Assembly (NCBI RefSeq): GCF_003852235.1
Contig: NZ_CP027732.1
Coordinates: forward strand, 3,162,001 to 3,226,000
DNA from: Pseudomonas sp. R4-35-07
Lineage (GTDB): Bacteria; Pseudomonadota; Gammaproteobacteria; Pseudomonadales; Pseudomonadaceae
DNA length: 64,000 nucleotides
Direction of reading: 5' to 3'
The position numbers were made by a program, and so were the translations under genes. This document shows, piece after piece, positions 18,193 through 27,509 of this stretch (position 1 is its first letter; each line of letters begins with the position of its first letter). The notes beneath the pieces are model-generated. The model saw only the letters and a list, made by a program, of their open reading frames with translations. It was not told the DNA's origin and did no database searches.

Positions 18193-20939
18193 AAGCACTG
18201 CCCTTGCGCGCTACTCAGCGCCTGCAATTTCACAAAGGCTTCACCCTGGATGACGCGGTGCCATTGGTGCCGTATTTCGCCCGATTGGGCATCAGCCACC
18301 TGTATGCCTCGCCCCTGCTCAAAGCCCGTGCCGGTTCGATGCACGGCTACGACGTGGTCGACCCTACCCGCGTCAACCCGGAACTGGGCGGCGAGGCGGC
18401 GTTGCAGAGGCTGGTGGCCGCGTTGCGCGAACACGACATGGGCCTGATCCTCGACATCGTCTCCAACCATATGGCCGTCGGCGGCGCCGATAACCCCTGG
18501 TGGCTGGACCTGCTCGAATGGGGGCGCCTGAGCCCCTACAGCGAATTCTTCGATATTCAATGGCACTCCCCGGACCCGCTGCTCAAGGGCCAATTGCTGA
18601 TGCCGTTCCTAGGCAGCGATTACGGCGAAGCACTGCAGAGCGGCAGCCTGGTGCTGAAGTTTGACGCGGCGCAGGGCGCGTTTTACGTCGAGCACTACGA
18701 ACACCGTTTCCCGATCTGCCCACGGGATTACGCCCTGGTGCTTGGCGGCGACGAGGGGCTCAAGCCCTTGGCCGATCGCTTCGCCACCCTGGCTTATCAG
18801 GATGACGCCTACGCCGAAGCCGGCCTGCTCAAACAGGCCTTGGCCGAGCGCGCCAACGAACTGCTGCCCGCCATCGAACAGCGCCTCGCCGCGTTCGACG
18901 GGCGTACGCCGGAAGGTTTCGAGCGCCTGCATCAACTGCTGGAACAACAAAGCTACCGCCTGGCCAGTTGGCGCACGGCGGCGGACGACATCAACTGGCG
19001 CCGTTTCTTCGATGTGAACGAGCTGGGCGGCCTGCGCGTGGAGCGCACGGCGGTGTTCGAGGCCACCCACGGCAAGATTTTCGAGTTGATCAGCGCAGGC
19101 TTGATCGATGGCCTGCGCATCGACCATATCGACGGGCTGGCCGATCCGCGCGGTTACTGCCGCAAGCTGCGGCGCCGGGTTGATGCACTGTCGCCGCAGC
19201 GGCATTTGCCGATCTTCGTGGAGAAGATCCTCGGTGAAGGCGAGACCCTGCGCGAAGACTGGCAAGTGGACGGCACCACCGGCTACGAATTCATGAACCA
19301 ACTGTCGTTGCTGCAACATCATCCGGACGGTTTCGCGCCGCTGGCCGAGTTGTGGTCACGCCACAGCGAACGGCCCTCGGCATTTATCGAAGAAGCCCGG
19401 CTGGCGCGCCAGCAGATTCTCAATGGCTCGTTGGGCGGCGATTTCGAAAGCGTGGCCCAGGCGCTGTTGCAAGTGGCCCGTGACGACGTAATGACCCGCG
19501 ACCTGACCCTGGGCGCGATCCGTCGCGCCTTGCAGGAACTGATCGTGCACTTCCCGGTGTACCGCACCTATATCAGCGCACGCGGGCGCAGCGCGGCTGA
19601 CGACAAGGTGTTCCAGCAAGCCATGGAGGGCGCGCGCAGCACGCTGAGCGAAGGCGACTGGCCGGTGCTCGATCACCTGGAAAAATGGCTGGGTGGGCAA
19701 CCCTGGCGCAATCGCCCGGTGGGCCGCGAGCGCAAGATGCTCAAGCATGCCTGCGTGCGTTTCCAGCAACTGACCTCGCCCGCCGCCGCCAAGGCCGTGG
19801 AAGACACGGCGTTCTACCGGTCTGCGGTGCTGTTGTCGCGTAACGATGTGGGCTTCAGCACCGAGCAGTTCAGCGCGCCGTTGGCCGATTTTCACGCGGT
19901 CAACCAGCAGCGGCTGCAGTGCTTTCCGCACAACCTGCTGGCCACCGCCACCCACGACCATAAACGCGGCGAAGATACCCGCGCCCGTCTGGCTGTGCTG
20001 AGTGAATGCGCTTCCTGGTATGCCGAGCAGGTCGAACAATGGCGCAGCCTGGCCGCGCCGCTGCGCGACAGCGCCGACAGCCCTTCGGCAGGCGATGAAC
20101 TGATTCTGTATCAGGTGCTGCTCGGCAGCTGGCCGCTGGAGCCGAACCCCGACCTTGAGGCCTATCAGCAACGCCTCTGGCAGTGGCAACAGAAAGCGCT
20201 GCGCGAAGCCAAGCTGCAGAGCAGTTGGAGCGCGCCCAACGAGGCCTACGAACAGGGCGTTGAAGCGTTCCTCAAGCGCGTTTTGCTCAGTGAAGCCGGC
20301 GCCCCGCTGCGCAGCGCCCTTACCGCTGCGGCCGAGGCGATTGCACCGGCTGGTGCCTTGAACGGGCTGGCGCAGTCTTTGCTTCACCTGAGCGTGCCGG
20401 GCGTGCCGGACGTCTATCAGGGCGATGAGTTCTGGGACTTCAGCCTGGTAGACCCGGACAACCGCCGCCCGGTGGACTTCCAGGCGCGGCAACGCGCGTT
20501 GGAGGCGCCAGTGGACACCGCTGAACTGTTGGCCAACTGGCGCGACGGGCGTATCAAACAGGCGTTGATCGCGCAGGTACTGACCTTGCGCAAGGCTAAC
20601 CTTGAGCTGTTCAGCGACGGTGCCTACACCGCCCTGGAGGTGGTTGGGCAACAGGCCGAGCACGTCGTCGCCTTCTGCCGCGAACACCAAGGCAACTATG
20701 TGCTGGTGGTGGTGCCACGCTGGTCCCGTTGCCTGCTCGAAAATGCACTGCAGCCGTTGATTCCTGCGCAGGTTTGGGGCGATACGCGGGTGAAATTACC
20801 GTTCGCCGCCGCAACGCAAAACTGGAAGGGACTTTTTCAGACGAGCGTAGTCACACCAGACAAGGAGCTGTTGATCAGCGCTGCCCTGGGGGATTTCCCG
20901 GTCAATGTCTTTATCAATTCCGATAGTCAAGAAAGCTGA
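18189..20939 (+). CDS. treY: malto-oligosyltrehalose synthase
   Basis: An intramolecular transglucosylase (GH13) that turns the reducing-end alpha-1,4 linkage of maltodextrins into alpha,alpha-1,1, the first step of the TreY-TreZ route to trehalose. 916 aa, the family's normal size. The start FHKGFTLDDAVPLVPYFARLGISHLYASPL is the typical barrel opening; catalytic regions are GLRIDHIDGLADPRGY (about 308), FVEKILGEGE (about 342) and ATHDHKRGEDTRARLA (about 586). It is translationally coupled to malQ. Confidence 0.96.
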   Translation: MKALPLRATQRLQFHKGFTLDDAVPLVPYFARLGISHLYASPLLKARAGSMHGYDVVDPTRVNPELGGEAALQRLVAALREHDMGLILDIVSNHMAVGGADNPWWLDLLEWGRLSPYSEFFDIQWHSPDPLLKGQLLMPFLGSDYGEALQSGSLVLKFDAAQGAFYVEHYEHRFPICPRDYALVLGGDEGLKPLADRFATLAYQDDAYAEAGLLKQALAERANELLPAIEQRLAAFDGRTPEGFERLHQLLEQQSYRLASWRTAADDINWRRFFDVNELGGLRVERTAVFEATHGKIFELISAGLIDGLRIDHIDGLADPRGYCRKLRRRVDALSPQRHLPIFVEKILGEGETLREDWQVDGTTGYEFMNQLSLLQHHPDGFAPLAELWSRHSERPSAFIEEARLARQQILNGSLGGDFESVAQALLQVARDDVMTRDLTLGAIRRALQELIVHFPVYRTYISARGRSAADDKVFQQAMEGARSTLSEGDWPVLDHLEKWLGGQPWRNRPVGRERKMLKHACVRFQQLTSPAAAKAVEDTAFYRSAVLLSRNDVGFSTEQFSAPLADFHAVNQQRLQCFPHNLLATATHDHKRGEDTRARLAVLSECASWYAEQVEQWRSLAAPLRDSADSPSAGDELILYQVLLGSWPLEPNPDLEAYQQRLWQWQQKALREAKLQSSWSAPNEAYEQGVEAFLKRVLLSEAGAPLRSALTAAAEAIAPAGALNGLAQSLLHLSVPGVPDVYQGDEFWDFSLVDPDNRRPVDFQARQRALEAPVDTAELLANWRDGRIKQALIAQVLTLRKANLELFSDGAYTALEVVGQQAEHVVAFCREHQGNYVLVVVPRWSRCLLENALQPLIPAQVWGDTRVKLPFAAATQNWKGLFQTSVVTPDKELLISAALGDFPVNVFINSDSQES

Positions 20940-20962
20940 ACATTTTCTCTGAGGAGTGTGTG

Positions 20963-21232
20963 ATGAGTAATGAAGACAAACGCATCCGCGAACTAGCGCA
21001 TCAGATCTGGGAGTCCGAAGGCAAGCCTCACGGTGAAGATGCCCGTCATTGGGAGATGGCGCGCAAGCTGGCCGAAGCCGAGGCGCTGACGCCAAGCAAG
21101 CCCAAGCCGGCCGCCAAGCCGAAGACGGCCCCAAAGGCAGCGGCCAAAGCCAAGCCGGCTGAGCCTGCCGCCGCCAAACCGGCGCCAAAGAAGCCCGCTG
21201 CGCCGAAAAAGCCCAAACCTCCCGCTCATTGA
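20963..21232 (+). CDS. DUF2934 small basic protein
   Basis: 89 aa, ATG at 20963 with GAGGAG six bases before. The N-terminal ~45 residues (RIRELAHQIWESEGKPHGED..HWEMARKLAEAE) are the DUF2934 motif. The rest is a low-complexity Lys/Ala/Pro tail (KPKPAAKPKTAPKAAAKAKP), which looks like a disordered, nucleic-acid- or polymer-binding extension. It lies between treY and glgX in the same direction, an arrangement I believe recurs in other pseudomonads. No biochemical function is established. Confidence 0.85.
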   Translation: MSNEDKRIRELAHQIWESEGKPHGEDARHWEMARKLAEAEALTPSKPKPAAKPKTAPKAAAKAKPAEPAAAKPAPKKPAAPKKPKPPAH

Positions 21233-21354
21233 TCGCCGCGCCCCCTGACTGCATTGCTGTCGGGGGAGCCTTTATCTCTTTACGTCATACGCTGAATAAC
21301 TGTCAGTACGGCCGCGTTCGGCCCGAAAAAAAGAATCCCTGCAGGAGCAACACC

Positions 21355-23514
21355 ATGAGCAAGCCCGAAAAAGCCTCAACGACGCCGGACCACGAGCCGT
21401 CGCGGATTCGTGAAGGTTTGCCCTTCCCTCTTGGCGCCACCTGGGACGGCCTGGGCGTCAACTTCGCGCTGTTTTCGGCCAATGCCACCAAGGTCGAACT
21501 GTGCCTGTTCGATGATGCCGGCGAGGTGGAACTGGAGCGCATCGAACTGCCCGAATACACCGACGAGATCTTCCACGGCTACCTGCCCGACGCCCACCCC
21601 GGGCTGATCTACGGCTACCGTGTGTATGGTCCCTACGACCCGGCCAACGGCCATCGTTTCAACCACAACAAATTGCTGATCGACCCCTATGCCAAGCAAC
21701 TGGTGGGCGAACTCAAATGGTCCGAAGCCCTGTTCGGCTATACCATCGGCCACCCCGACGACGACCTCAGCTTCGACGAGCGCGACAGCGCGCCCTTCGT
21801 GCCCAAATGCAAGGTCATCGACCCGGCGCACACCTGGGGCAATGACCAGCCGGTGCGCGTGCCGTGGGACCGCACCATTATTTACGAGACCCACCTGCGC
21901 GGCATCAGCATGCGCCACCCTTCGGTGGGCGAATCCGTACGCGGTACCTGCGCCGGGCTGATGGAAGATGACGTGCTCAAGCACATCCGCCAGTTGGGGG
22001 TTTCTTCGGTCGAGCTGTTGCCAGTCCACGCCTTCGTCAACGACCAGCATTTGCTGGAAAAAGGCATGACCAACTACTGGGGCTACAACAGCATCGCGTT
22101 TTTTGCGCCCGACCCGCGCTACCTGGCCAGCGGCAAGATCGCCGAGTTCAAGGAGATGGTCGCGCACCTGCATGAGCAGAAGCTCGAAGTGATCCTCGAT
22201 GTGGTCTACAACCACACCGCCGAAGGCAACGAGCGCGGCCCTACCCTGTCGATGCGCGGCATCGACAATGCCTCGTACTACCGGTTGATGCCCGATGACA
22301 AGCGCTTCTATATCAATGATTCCGGCACCGGCAACACCCTGGACCTGAGTCACCCCTGCGTGCTGCAGATGGTCACCGACTCCTTGCGTTACTGGGCCAC
22401 CGAGATGCACGTCGACGGCTTCCGCTTCGACCTTGCGACGATTCTGGGTCGCTACCGTGACGGCTTTGACGAACGTCACAGCTTCCTCGTGGCGTGCCGC
22501 CAGGACCCAATCCTGCGCCAGCTCAAATTGATCGCAGAACCCTGGGACTGCGGGCCAGGCGGCTATCAGGTGGGCAATTTCCCGCCGGGCTGGGCAGAAT
22601 GGAACGACCGTTTCCGCGACACCGTGCGTGCCTTCTGGAAAGGCGACGACGGCCAGCTGGCGGACTTCGCCGGGCGCATGACCGCCTCGGGCGAGATGTT
22701 CAACCACCGTGGGCGCCGGCCTTACAGCTCGGTGAACTTCATCACCGCCCACGACGGTTTTACCCTGCACGACCTGGTGTCGTACAACGACAAGCACAAC
22801 GAAGCCAACGACGAGAACAACCAGGACGGCAGCAACAACAACCTGTCGTGGAACCATGGCGTCGAAGGCCCTACCGACGACCCAGAAATCAACGAGCTGC
22901 GCCTGCGCCAGATGCGCAACTTCTTCGCCACCCTGCTGCTGGCCCAAGGCACGCCGATGATCGTGGCTGGCGATGAATTCGCCCGCACCCAGCACGGCAA
23001 CAACAATGCCTACTGCCAGGACAGCGAAATCGGTTGGGTCAACTGGGACCTGGACGACGATGGCAAGGCGCTGCTCAAGTTCGTCAAACGCCTGATCAAG
23101 TTGCGCCTGGCGTACCCGATCCTGCGTCGTGGGCGCTTCCTGGTCGGCGACTACAACGAAGACATCGGCGTGAAAGACGTCACCTGGCTCGCGCCGGATG
23201 GCAATGAAATGACCACTGAGCAGTGGGAAGACAGCAATGGTCGTTGCCTGGGCATGCTGATGGATGGCCGCGCCCAAGAGACCGGGATTCGGCGTGCTGG
23301 TGCCGATGCGACCCTGTTGCTGGTGGTGAATGCCCATCACGACATGGTCAATTTCCGCCTGCCACCGGTGCCACAGGGCGAGTTCTGGAATTGCCTGCTC
23401 GATACCAACGACCCTGCGGTGCGTGGCCAGGAGCGCTTTGACTTCGAACACGAGTACGCCGCCACCGGCCGCTCGTTGCTACTGTTTGAGCTTCACCACG
23501 ACGACGAGGTGTGA
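21355..23514 (+). CDS. glgX: glycogen debranching enzyme / isoamylase-type
   Basis: Hydrolyses alpha-1,6 branches of glycogen and limit dextrins. 719 aa from the ATG at 21355, which has AGGAG seven bases before; in-frame upstream codons lack a ribosome site. A CBM48 domain (GATWDGLGVNFALFSANATKVELC) precedes the GH13 barrel. Catalytic regions: DGFRFDLATILGR (nucleophile about 357), LIAEPWDCGPGGYQVG (acid about 393) and FITAHDGFTLHDLVSYNDKHN (about 464). It supplies linear dextrins to MalQ and TreYZ encoded just upstream. Confidence 0.96.
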   Translation: MSKPEKASTTPDHEPSRIREGLPFPLGATWDGLGVNFALFSANATKVELCLFDDAGEVELERIELPEYTDEIFHGYLPDAHPGLIYGYRVYGPYDPANGHRFNHNKLLIDPYAKQLVGELKWSEALFGYTIGHPDDDLSFDERDSAPFVPKCKVIDPAHTWGNDQPVRVPWDRTIIYETHLRGISMRHPSVGESVRGTCAGLMEDDVLKHIRQLGVSSVELLPVHAFVNDQHLLEKGMTNYWGYNSIAFFAPDPRYLASGKIAEFKEMVAHLHEQKLEVILDVVYNHTAEGNERGPTLSMRGIDNASYYRLMPDDKRFYINDSGTGNTLDLSHPCVLQMVTDSLRYWATEMHVDGFRFDLATILGRYRDGFDERHSFLVACRQDPILRQLKLIAEPWDCGPGGYQVGNFPPGWAEWNDRFRDTVRAFWKGDDGQLADFAGRMTASGEMFNHRGRRPYSSVNFITAHDGFTLHDLVSYNDKHNEANDENNQDGSNNNLSWNHGVEGPTDDPEINELRLRQMRNFFATLLLAQGTPMIVAGDEFARTQHGNNNAYCQDSEIGWVNWDLDDDGKALLKFVKRLIKLRLAYPILRRGRFLVGDYNEDIGVKDVTWLAPDGNEMTTEQWEDSNGRCLGMLMDGRAQETGIRRAGADATLLLVVNAHHDMVNFRLPPVPQGEFWNCLLDTNDPAVRGQERFDFEHEYAATGRSLLLFELHHDDEV

Positions 23515-23515
23515 G

Positions 23516-24514
23516 ATGGCGTTGCACGGATTCCTTTCCGGCTACCGGGGTTATGCGGACACGCAAGCCCTTGGTAAGGCCTTGAAGGACCTTCAGGAAG
23601 AAGGCCTGGACCAACTGCCGTTGCCCGGCAGCGGCCAGACGCTTTCGCGCTATAGCGGGCTGGCGCAAGTCGCCGGCCATGACCTGCGCCTGTGCAAGCT
23701 GTTCGAAGGCCACACCGATGCGCTGGCGATCATTGCTGAACTCGACAGCCCGCTGCCGCCCTTGGGCAGCACCTGGGGGATGTGGGCCGCCGAGCCGCCG
23801 AGCGCCAAGGTGCGCGTGCAGCGCGACGGCCAGCGCTTGATCGTTGACGGGCGTAAAGCCTGGTGTTCCGGTGCGTCCGTGGTCTCGCACGGGTTGTTGA
23901 CCGCGTGGGACGAGGAGGACCGTCAGCAACTGGTGGCCGTGAAGATGGACCAACCGGGCGTCAGGGTAACGGATGAAGGTTGGGATGCGGTGGGCATGGC
24001 CGCCACAGGCAGTGTCGAGATCGTCTTCAGCGAGGCCAGGGGCCTCGCAGTCGGCGGGCCGGGCGACTATCTGGCGCGCCCGGGCTTCTGGCACGGCGGC
24101 ATCGGCATTGCGGCGTGCTGGTATGGCGCGGCGCAGCGCCTGGCCGAAGTGCTGCGCGAGCAGTGTGCCAAGCACTCCGAGCCGCATGCGATGGCCCACC
24201 TCGGCGCGGTGGACAGTGCATTGAACAGCGCAGCCTGCGTGCTGCGCGCCAGTGCCGAGCAGATCGACCGGGCACCGACCGCCGATGCCCGGTTGCTGGC
24301 CCAGCAAGTGCGCGCGTGCGTCGAGGAAACCGTCGAGCAGGTGATCCAGCATGTCGGGCGTGGCGTAGGCGCGGGGCCTTACTGCAAGGACCCGCACTTC
24401 GCCCAATTGATGGCGGACTTGCCGGTGTACGTGCGCCAAAGCCACGCCGAACGCGACTTGGCCGCCCTGGGCGTACAGGTAGCCGGCGAGCCCTCCGGGA
24501 GGTGGCAGTTATGA
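23516..24514 (+). CDS. acyl-CoA dehydrogenase-like protein
   Basis: 332 aa starting one base after the glgX stop (TGAGATG), so it is read from the same transcript. The middle domain (STWGMWAAEPPSAKVRVQRDGQRLIVDGRKAWCSGA) is the beta-barrel of acyl-CoA dehydrogenases; the helical C-terminal part is short and a catalytic glutamate is not evident. The stop overlaps the PIG-L start (ATGA). Position among a deacetylase, a methyltransferase and a glycosyltransferase suggests modification of a glycan or glycolipid rather than fatty-acid breakdown. Substrate unknown. Confidence 0.8.
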   Translation: MALHGFLSGYRGYADTQALGKALKDLQEEGLDQLPLPGSGQTLSRYSGLAQVAGHDLRLCKLFEGHTDALAIIAELDSPLPPLGSTWGMWAAEPPSAKVRVQRDGQRLIVDGRKAWCSGASVVSHGLLTAWDEEDRQQLVAVKMDQPGVRVTDEGWDAVGMAATGSVEIVFSEARGLAVGGPGDYLARPGFWHGGIGIAACWYGAAQRLAEVLREQCAKHSEPHAMAHLGAVDSALNSAACVLRASAEQIDRAPTADARLLAQQVRACVEETVEQVIQHVGRGVGAGPYCKDPHFAQLMADLPVYVRQSHAERDLAALGVQVAGEPSGRWQL

Positions 24515-25269
24515 AACCCAATCCGATTGTCGGCCAGGGCACATCGCTGCATTACTGGCAAACCTCGTCGCGCCTGGCTGAACTGCCGCACATCAGCGTT
24601 GAGCAACTGGTACCGGAGGGGCACCGTGCGGTCATCATCGCCCCGCACCCTGACGATGAAGTGCTCGGCTGCGGCGGTTTGCTGCAAGGGCTGGCCGACC
24701 TGGGCCGGCCCATTCAGTTGATCTCGGTCACCGACGGCAGCGCCAGCCATCCAGGCTCGCAACGCTGGCCGGTGCAACGTCTGAGCGTGGTGCGCCCCCA
24801 GGAGTCGGCCCAGGCCCTGCACCGCCTGGGCTTGCCGATGCACAGTCTGAAGTGGCTGCGCGCCGGGTTCACCGACAGTAAAGTCGCCGAGCGCGAAGAA
24901 GAACTGGCCGTATTCATCCAGCGCTACCTCAAACCCGACGACGTGGTGTTCGCCACCTGGCGCGAAGACGGGCATTGCGATCATGAAGCCGTCGGCCGCG
25001 CCAGTGCGAAAGCCGCCCAGGCCGTGGGCGCCACCTTGTACGAACTGCCCGTGTGGACCTGGCACTGGGCGACCGCCGAAGACGGCATGGTGCCGTGGGA
25101 CCGTGCGCGCAAGATCCCTTTGACGCCTGAGAGGGTGGCGCGCAAACGCCATGCCATCCACGCTTTCGCCAGCCAGCTGGAGGGCGACCCCCAGATCGGT
25201 CTGCCCCCCGTGCTGGCGCCCTATGTGGTGGAGCGCTTACTGCAACCTTTTGAAGTGGTGTTCGTTTGA
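24511..25269 (+). CDS. PIG-L/LmbE-family deacetylase (intact active site)
   Basis: 252 aa. A zinc-dependent N-acetylglucosaminyl deacetylase fold: the first motif APHPDDEVLGCGG places H46 and D49 as metal ligands and D48 as general base; the second, EDGHCDHEA, supplies H155 and H158. Both therefore match an active enzyme. The ATG overlaps the preceding stop (ATGA) and the stop overlaps the TTG of the methyltransferase (TTGA). Likely substrate: an N-acetylated sugar in the product of this module. A second, altered copy lies at 26651. Confidence 0.88.
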   Translation: MKPNPIVGQGTSLHYWQTSSRLAELPHISVEQLVPEGHRAVIIAPHPDDEVLGCGGLLQGLADLGRPIQLISVTDGSASHPGSQRWPVQRLSVVRPQESAQALHRLGLPMHSLKWLRAGFTDSKVAEREEELAVFIQRYLKPDDVVFATWREDGHCDHEAVGRASAKAAQAVGATLYELPVWTWHWATAEDGMVPWDRARKIPLTPERVARKRHAIHAFASQLEGDPQIGLPPVLAPYVVERLLQPFEVVFV

Positions 25270-25865
25270 GTGTCACAACCCCTTACTTTGACCAGATGTT
25301 CGCCGGCAACGACGACCCCTGGGCATTTCGCCAACGTTGGTACGAACGGCGCAAACGCGCCATGACCCTGGCCGTACTGACCCGAGCGCGTTATGCCTCG
25401 ATCTTCGAACCCGGCTGTGCGAACGGCGAGTTGAGCGCCGAACTGGCGGCGCGCTGTGATCGCTTGCTGTGCTGTGACACGGCGAGCGCTGCGGTGACGC
25501 TGGCCAAGAAGCGGCTCGCAGGATTTTCCAACGTGCAGGTGGAGCAATGCCGGTTGCCCGAACAGTGGCCATCGGGGCAATTCGAGCTGATCGTGTTAAG
25601 TGAGCTGTGTTACTACCTTGACGCCGCTGATCTTGGGCGCCTGATTGACCGCTGCCTCGATACCTTGACGGATGACGGCCAACTGCTGGCGTGCCATTGG
25701 CGCCCGCCCATTGAAGGCTGCCCGCAAACTGCCGAGCAGGTCCACGTCTTGCTCCAGCAGCGGCTGGGCCTGCATTCGGTCGTTCGCCACCATGAAGAAG
25801 ATTTCCTGCTCGACCTGTGGGGCCGCGACGGCGCCTCGGTCGCCAGCCTTGAGGGCCTGCGATGA
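25266..25865 (+). CDS. SAM-dependent methyltransferase, NodS-like
   Basis: 199 aa. Motif I is IFEPGCANGELSAELAARCDRLLCCD (SAM-binding, from about residue 40), and motif IV/post-I is visible in FELIVLSELCYYLD. The N-terminal YFDQMFAGNDDPWAFRQRWYERRKRA matches the NodS group, which N-methylates the deacetylated glucosamine of Nod factors. Pairing with a PIG-L deacetylase immediately upstream supports the same logic here: deacetylate, then methylate the amine. That inference is untested. TTG start, TTGA-coupled; stop overlaps the glycosyltransferase start. Confidence 0.87.
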   Translation: MSVTTPYFDQMFAGNDDPWAFRQRWYERRKRAMTLAVLTRARYASIFEPGCANGELSAELAARCDRLLCCDTASAAVTLAKKRLAGFSNVQVEQCRLPEQWPSGQFELIVLSELCYYLDAADLGRLIDRCLDTLTDDGQLLACHWRPPIEGCPQTAEQVHVLLQQRLGLHSVVRHHEEDFLLDLWGRDGASVASLEGLR

Positions 25866-26521
25866 TCGGCATTCTGATTCCAGTGCACAACGAAGAAGCG
25901 TTGCTGGGCGAATGCCTGAGGGCTGCACAAATAGCCGCGCGTCATTCGGATCTGCACGGCGAAGCGGTACAGATCCTGGTGGTGCTCGATAGCTGCAGCG
26001 ACGGCAGTGAAGCCATTGCCCGCGCGCACGGGGTGCACAGCCTGGCGGTGCAGGCACGGAATGTCGGGCATGCCCGTGGGGTTGGCGCGCAACACCTGCT
26101 GAACCTGGGCGCGCGTTGGATCGCCTGCACCGACGCCGACAGCCTCGTGGCTCCGGACTGGCTGGTGGCGCAACTGGCGCTGGGCTGCGACGCCGTGTGC
26201 GGCACCGTGACCGTGGACGCCTGGAGTGCAGACTTCGACGCGGCGGCGCAGATTCGCTATCACCAGGCTTACCAGGCCCGCGACGGGCATCGGCACATCC
26301 ACGGCGCCAACCTCGGCGTAAGCGCCAGCGCCTATCTGCAGGCCGGTGGCTTTGAACCCCTGGCGTGCCATGAAGATGTGCAGTTGGTGCGCAACCTGGA
26401 ACGTTGCGGTGCTTCCATCGCCTGGAGCCACAGCCCGCAAGTGATCACCAGTGCACGCCTGGAGTGTCGCGCCCAAGGTGGTTTCGGTGACTATTTGAAG
26501 AGCCTGATGCAGGTTTCGTAA
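25862..26521 (+). CDS. glycosyltransferase family 2
   Basis: 219 aa. GT-A fold: MIGILIPVHNEEALLGECLRA opening, a metal-binding DAD in ACTDADSLVAPDW and the acceptor-site ED in CHEDVQLVRNLE. It is short for a GT2 and has no membrane segments. It is the last gene of the coupled run ACAD-like / PIG-L / methyltransferase / GT2, each joined by 4-base overlaps. Probably builds or extends a small glycan or glycolipid; donor unknown. Confidence 0.9.
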   Translation: MIGILIPVHNEEALLGECLRAAQIAARHSDLHGEAVQILVVLDSCSDGSEAIARAHGVHSLAVQARNVGHARGVGAQHLLNLGARWIACTDADSLVAPDWLVAQLALGCDAVCGTVTVDAWSADFDAAAQIRYHQAYQARDGHRHIHGANLGVSASAYLQAGGFEPLACHEDVQLVRNLERCGASIAWSHSPQVITSARLECRAQGGFGDYLKSLMQVS

Positions 26522-26650
26522 AAACAACCACATTTCTTGTCTATGCTTATAACCTATCGCACAGCGCTCCAGGATCGGAGCGCCGCGCACTCACCGCAGC
26601 GGAGCCTGGGGTGAACACACACGCTTGAACCGACAAGGATGTGACACTTG

Positions 26651-27412
26651 ATGAAAACCGCCTCGTTAAGCGAGGGCCGTCGCGGCCCCGCGCAAATCTG
26701 GAACAGCGCGCCGCAGTTGGCGCATATTCCCGCTATCTCGCTGACCAGCCTGGTACCGCCCGGCGCCCGGGTGGTGGTGATTGCCCCCCACCCCGGCGAT
26801 GAAGTGCTCGCCTGCGGGGGCCTGCTGCAGCTGCTCAGCACCCGCGCGCACCCGTTGAAATTAATTTCCATCACCGATGGCAGCGCCAGCCACCCTGGCT
26901 CCCAGGTCTGGTCGGCCAACCGCCTGAGCGCGGTGCGCCCCCAGGAAAGCGCCGAGGCCCTGCGCCGCTTGGGCGTGCCACTGCACAGCCTGAAATGGAT
27001 TCGTGGCGGCTTTCGCGATAACGCCCTGGCCAGCCATGAACAACCGATCAGCCAGTTCATCGCCCGCTACCTGCAGCCAGGTGATGTGGTGTTCACCACC
27101 TGGCGCCATGATGGCAACGATGACCACGAAGCCGTCGGCCGTGCCAGCGCCAAGGCGTGCAAACTGGTGGGCGCGCAACTCTATGAATTGCCGATGTGGG
27201 CCTGGCACTGGCCCGCACGCGAAGGCTCGGTGATCCCTTGGCAACGCGCGCGCAAGTTGTGCCTCGACACTTGGAGCGTGGCGCACAAGCTGCACGCCGT
27301 GCATGCCTACGCCAGCCAGCTGATGGGCGACCCCGCGATCGGCTTGGCGCCGATGCTTGCCCAAGTGTTGCTGGAGCGCATGCGCGAGCCCTACGAAATA
27401 GTGCTCATCTAG
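26651..27412 (+). CDS. PIG-L-family protein, second copy with altered catalytic residues
   Basis: 253 aa, clearly paralogous to the protein at 24511 over its whole length (shared TDGSASHPGSQ, SAVRPQESA, DHEAVGRASAKA). The first motif reads APHPGDEVLACGG: the residue that is the general-base Asp in active PIG-L enzymes is Gly49, while the metal ligands H47 and D50 remain. The second motif is HDGNDDHEA, where the first His of the copy at 24511 is Asn. It may bind metal and sugar without hydrolysis. AAGGAT lies about 10 bases before ATG 26651; a TTG at 26648 is also possible. It has its own 130-base upstream gap. Confidence 0.85.
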   Translation: MKTASLSEGRRGPAQIWNSAPQLAHIPAISLTSLVPPGARVVVIAPHPGDEVLACGGLLQLLSTRAHPLKLISITDGSASHPGSQVWSANRLSAVRPQESAEALRRLGVPLHSLKWIRGGFRDNALASHEQPISQFIARYLQPGDVVFTTWRHDGNDDHEAVGRASAKACKLVGAQLYELPMWAWHWPAREGSVIPWQRARKLCLDTWSVAHKLHAVHAYASQLMGDPAIGLAPMLAQVLLERMREPYEIVLI

Positions 27413-27509
27413 GCAAAGGTGGCAAAACGCCGGTGCCCGGCGTATGAAAATTTCGTTAACTGATTCATCTCGTAGGCTTTTTCCCACAAGCTCAATCTGC
27501 CACACTGAT

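Noticed and set aside
16651..18198. 515-codon minus-strand frame opposite malQ
   Set aside because: Antisense shadow of a well-supported GH77 gene.
21376..23451. 691-codon minus-strand open frame opposite glgX
   Set aside because: Shadow of GC-rich glgX codon structure; composition is low-complexity Val/Gly/His and no family is recognised.
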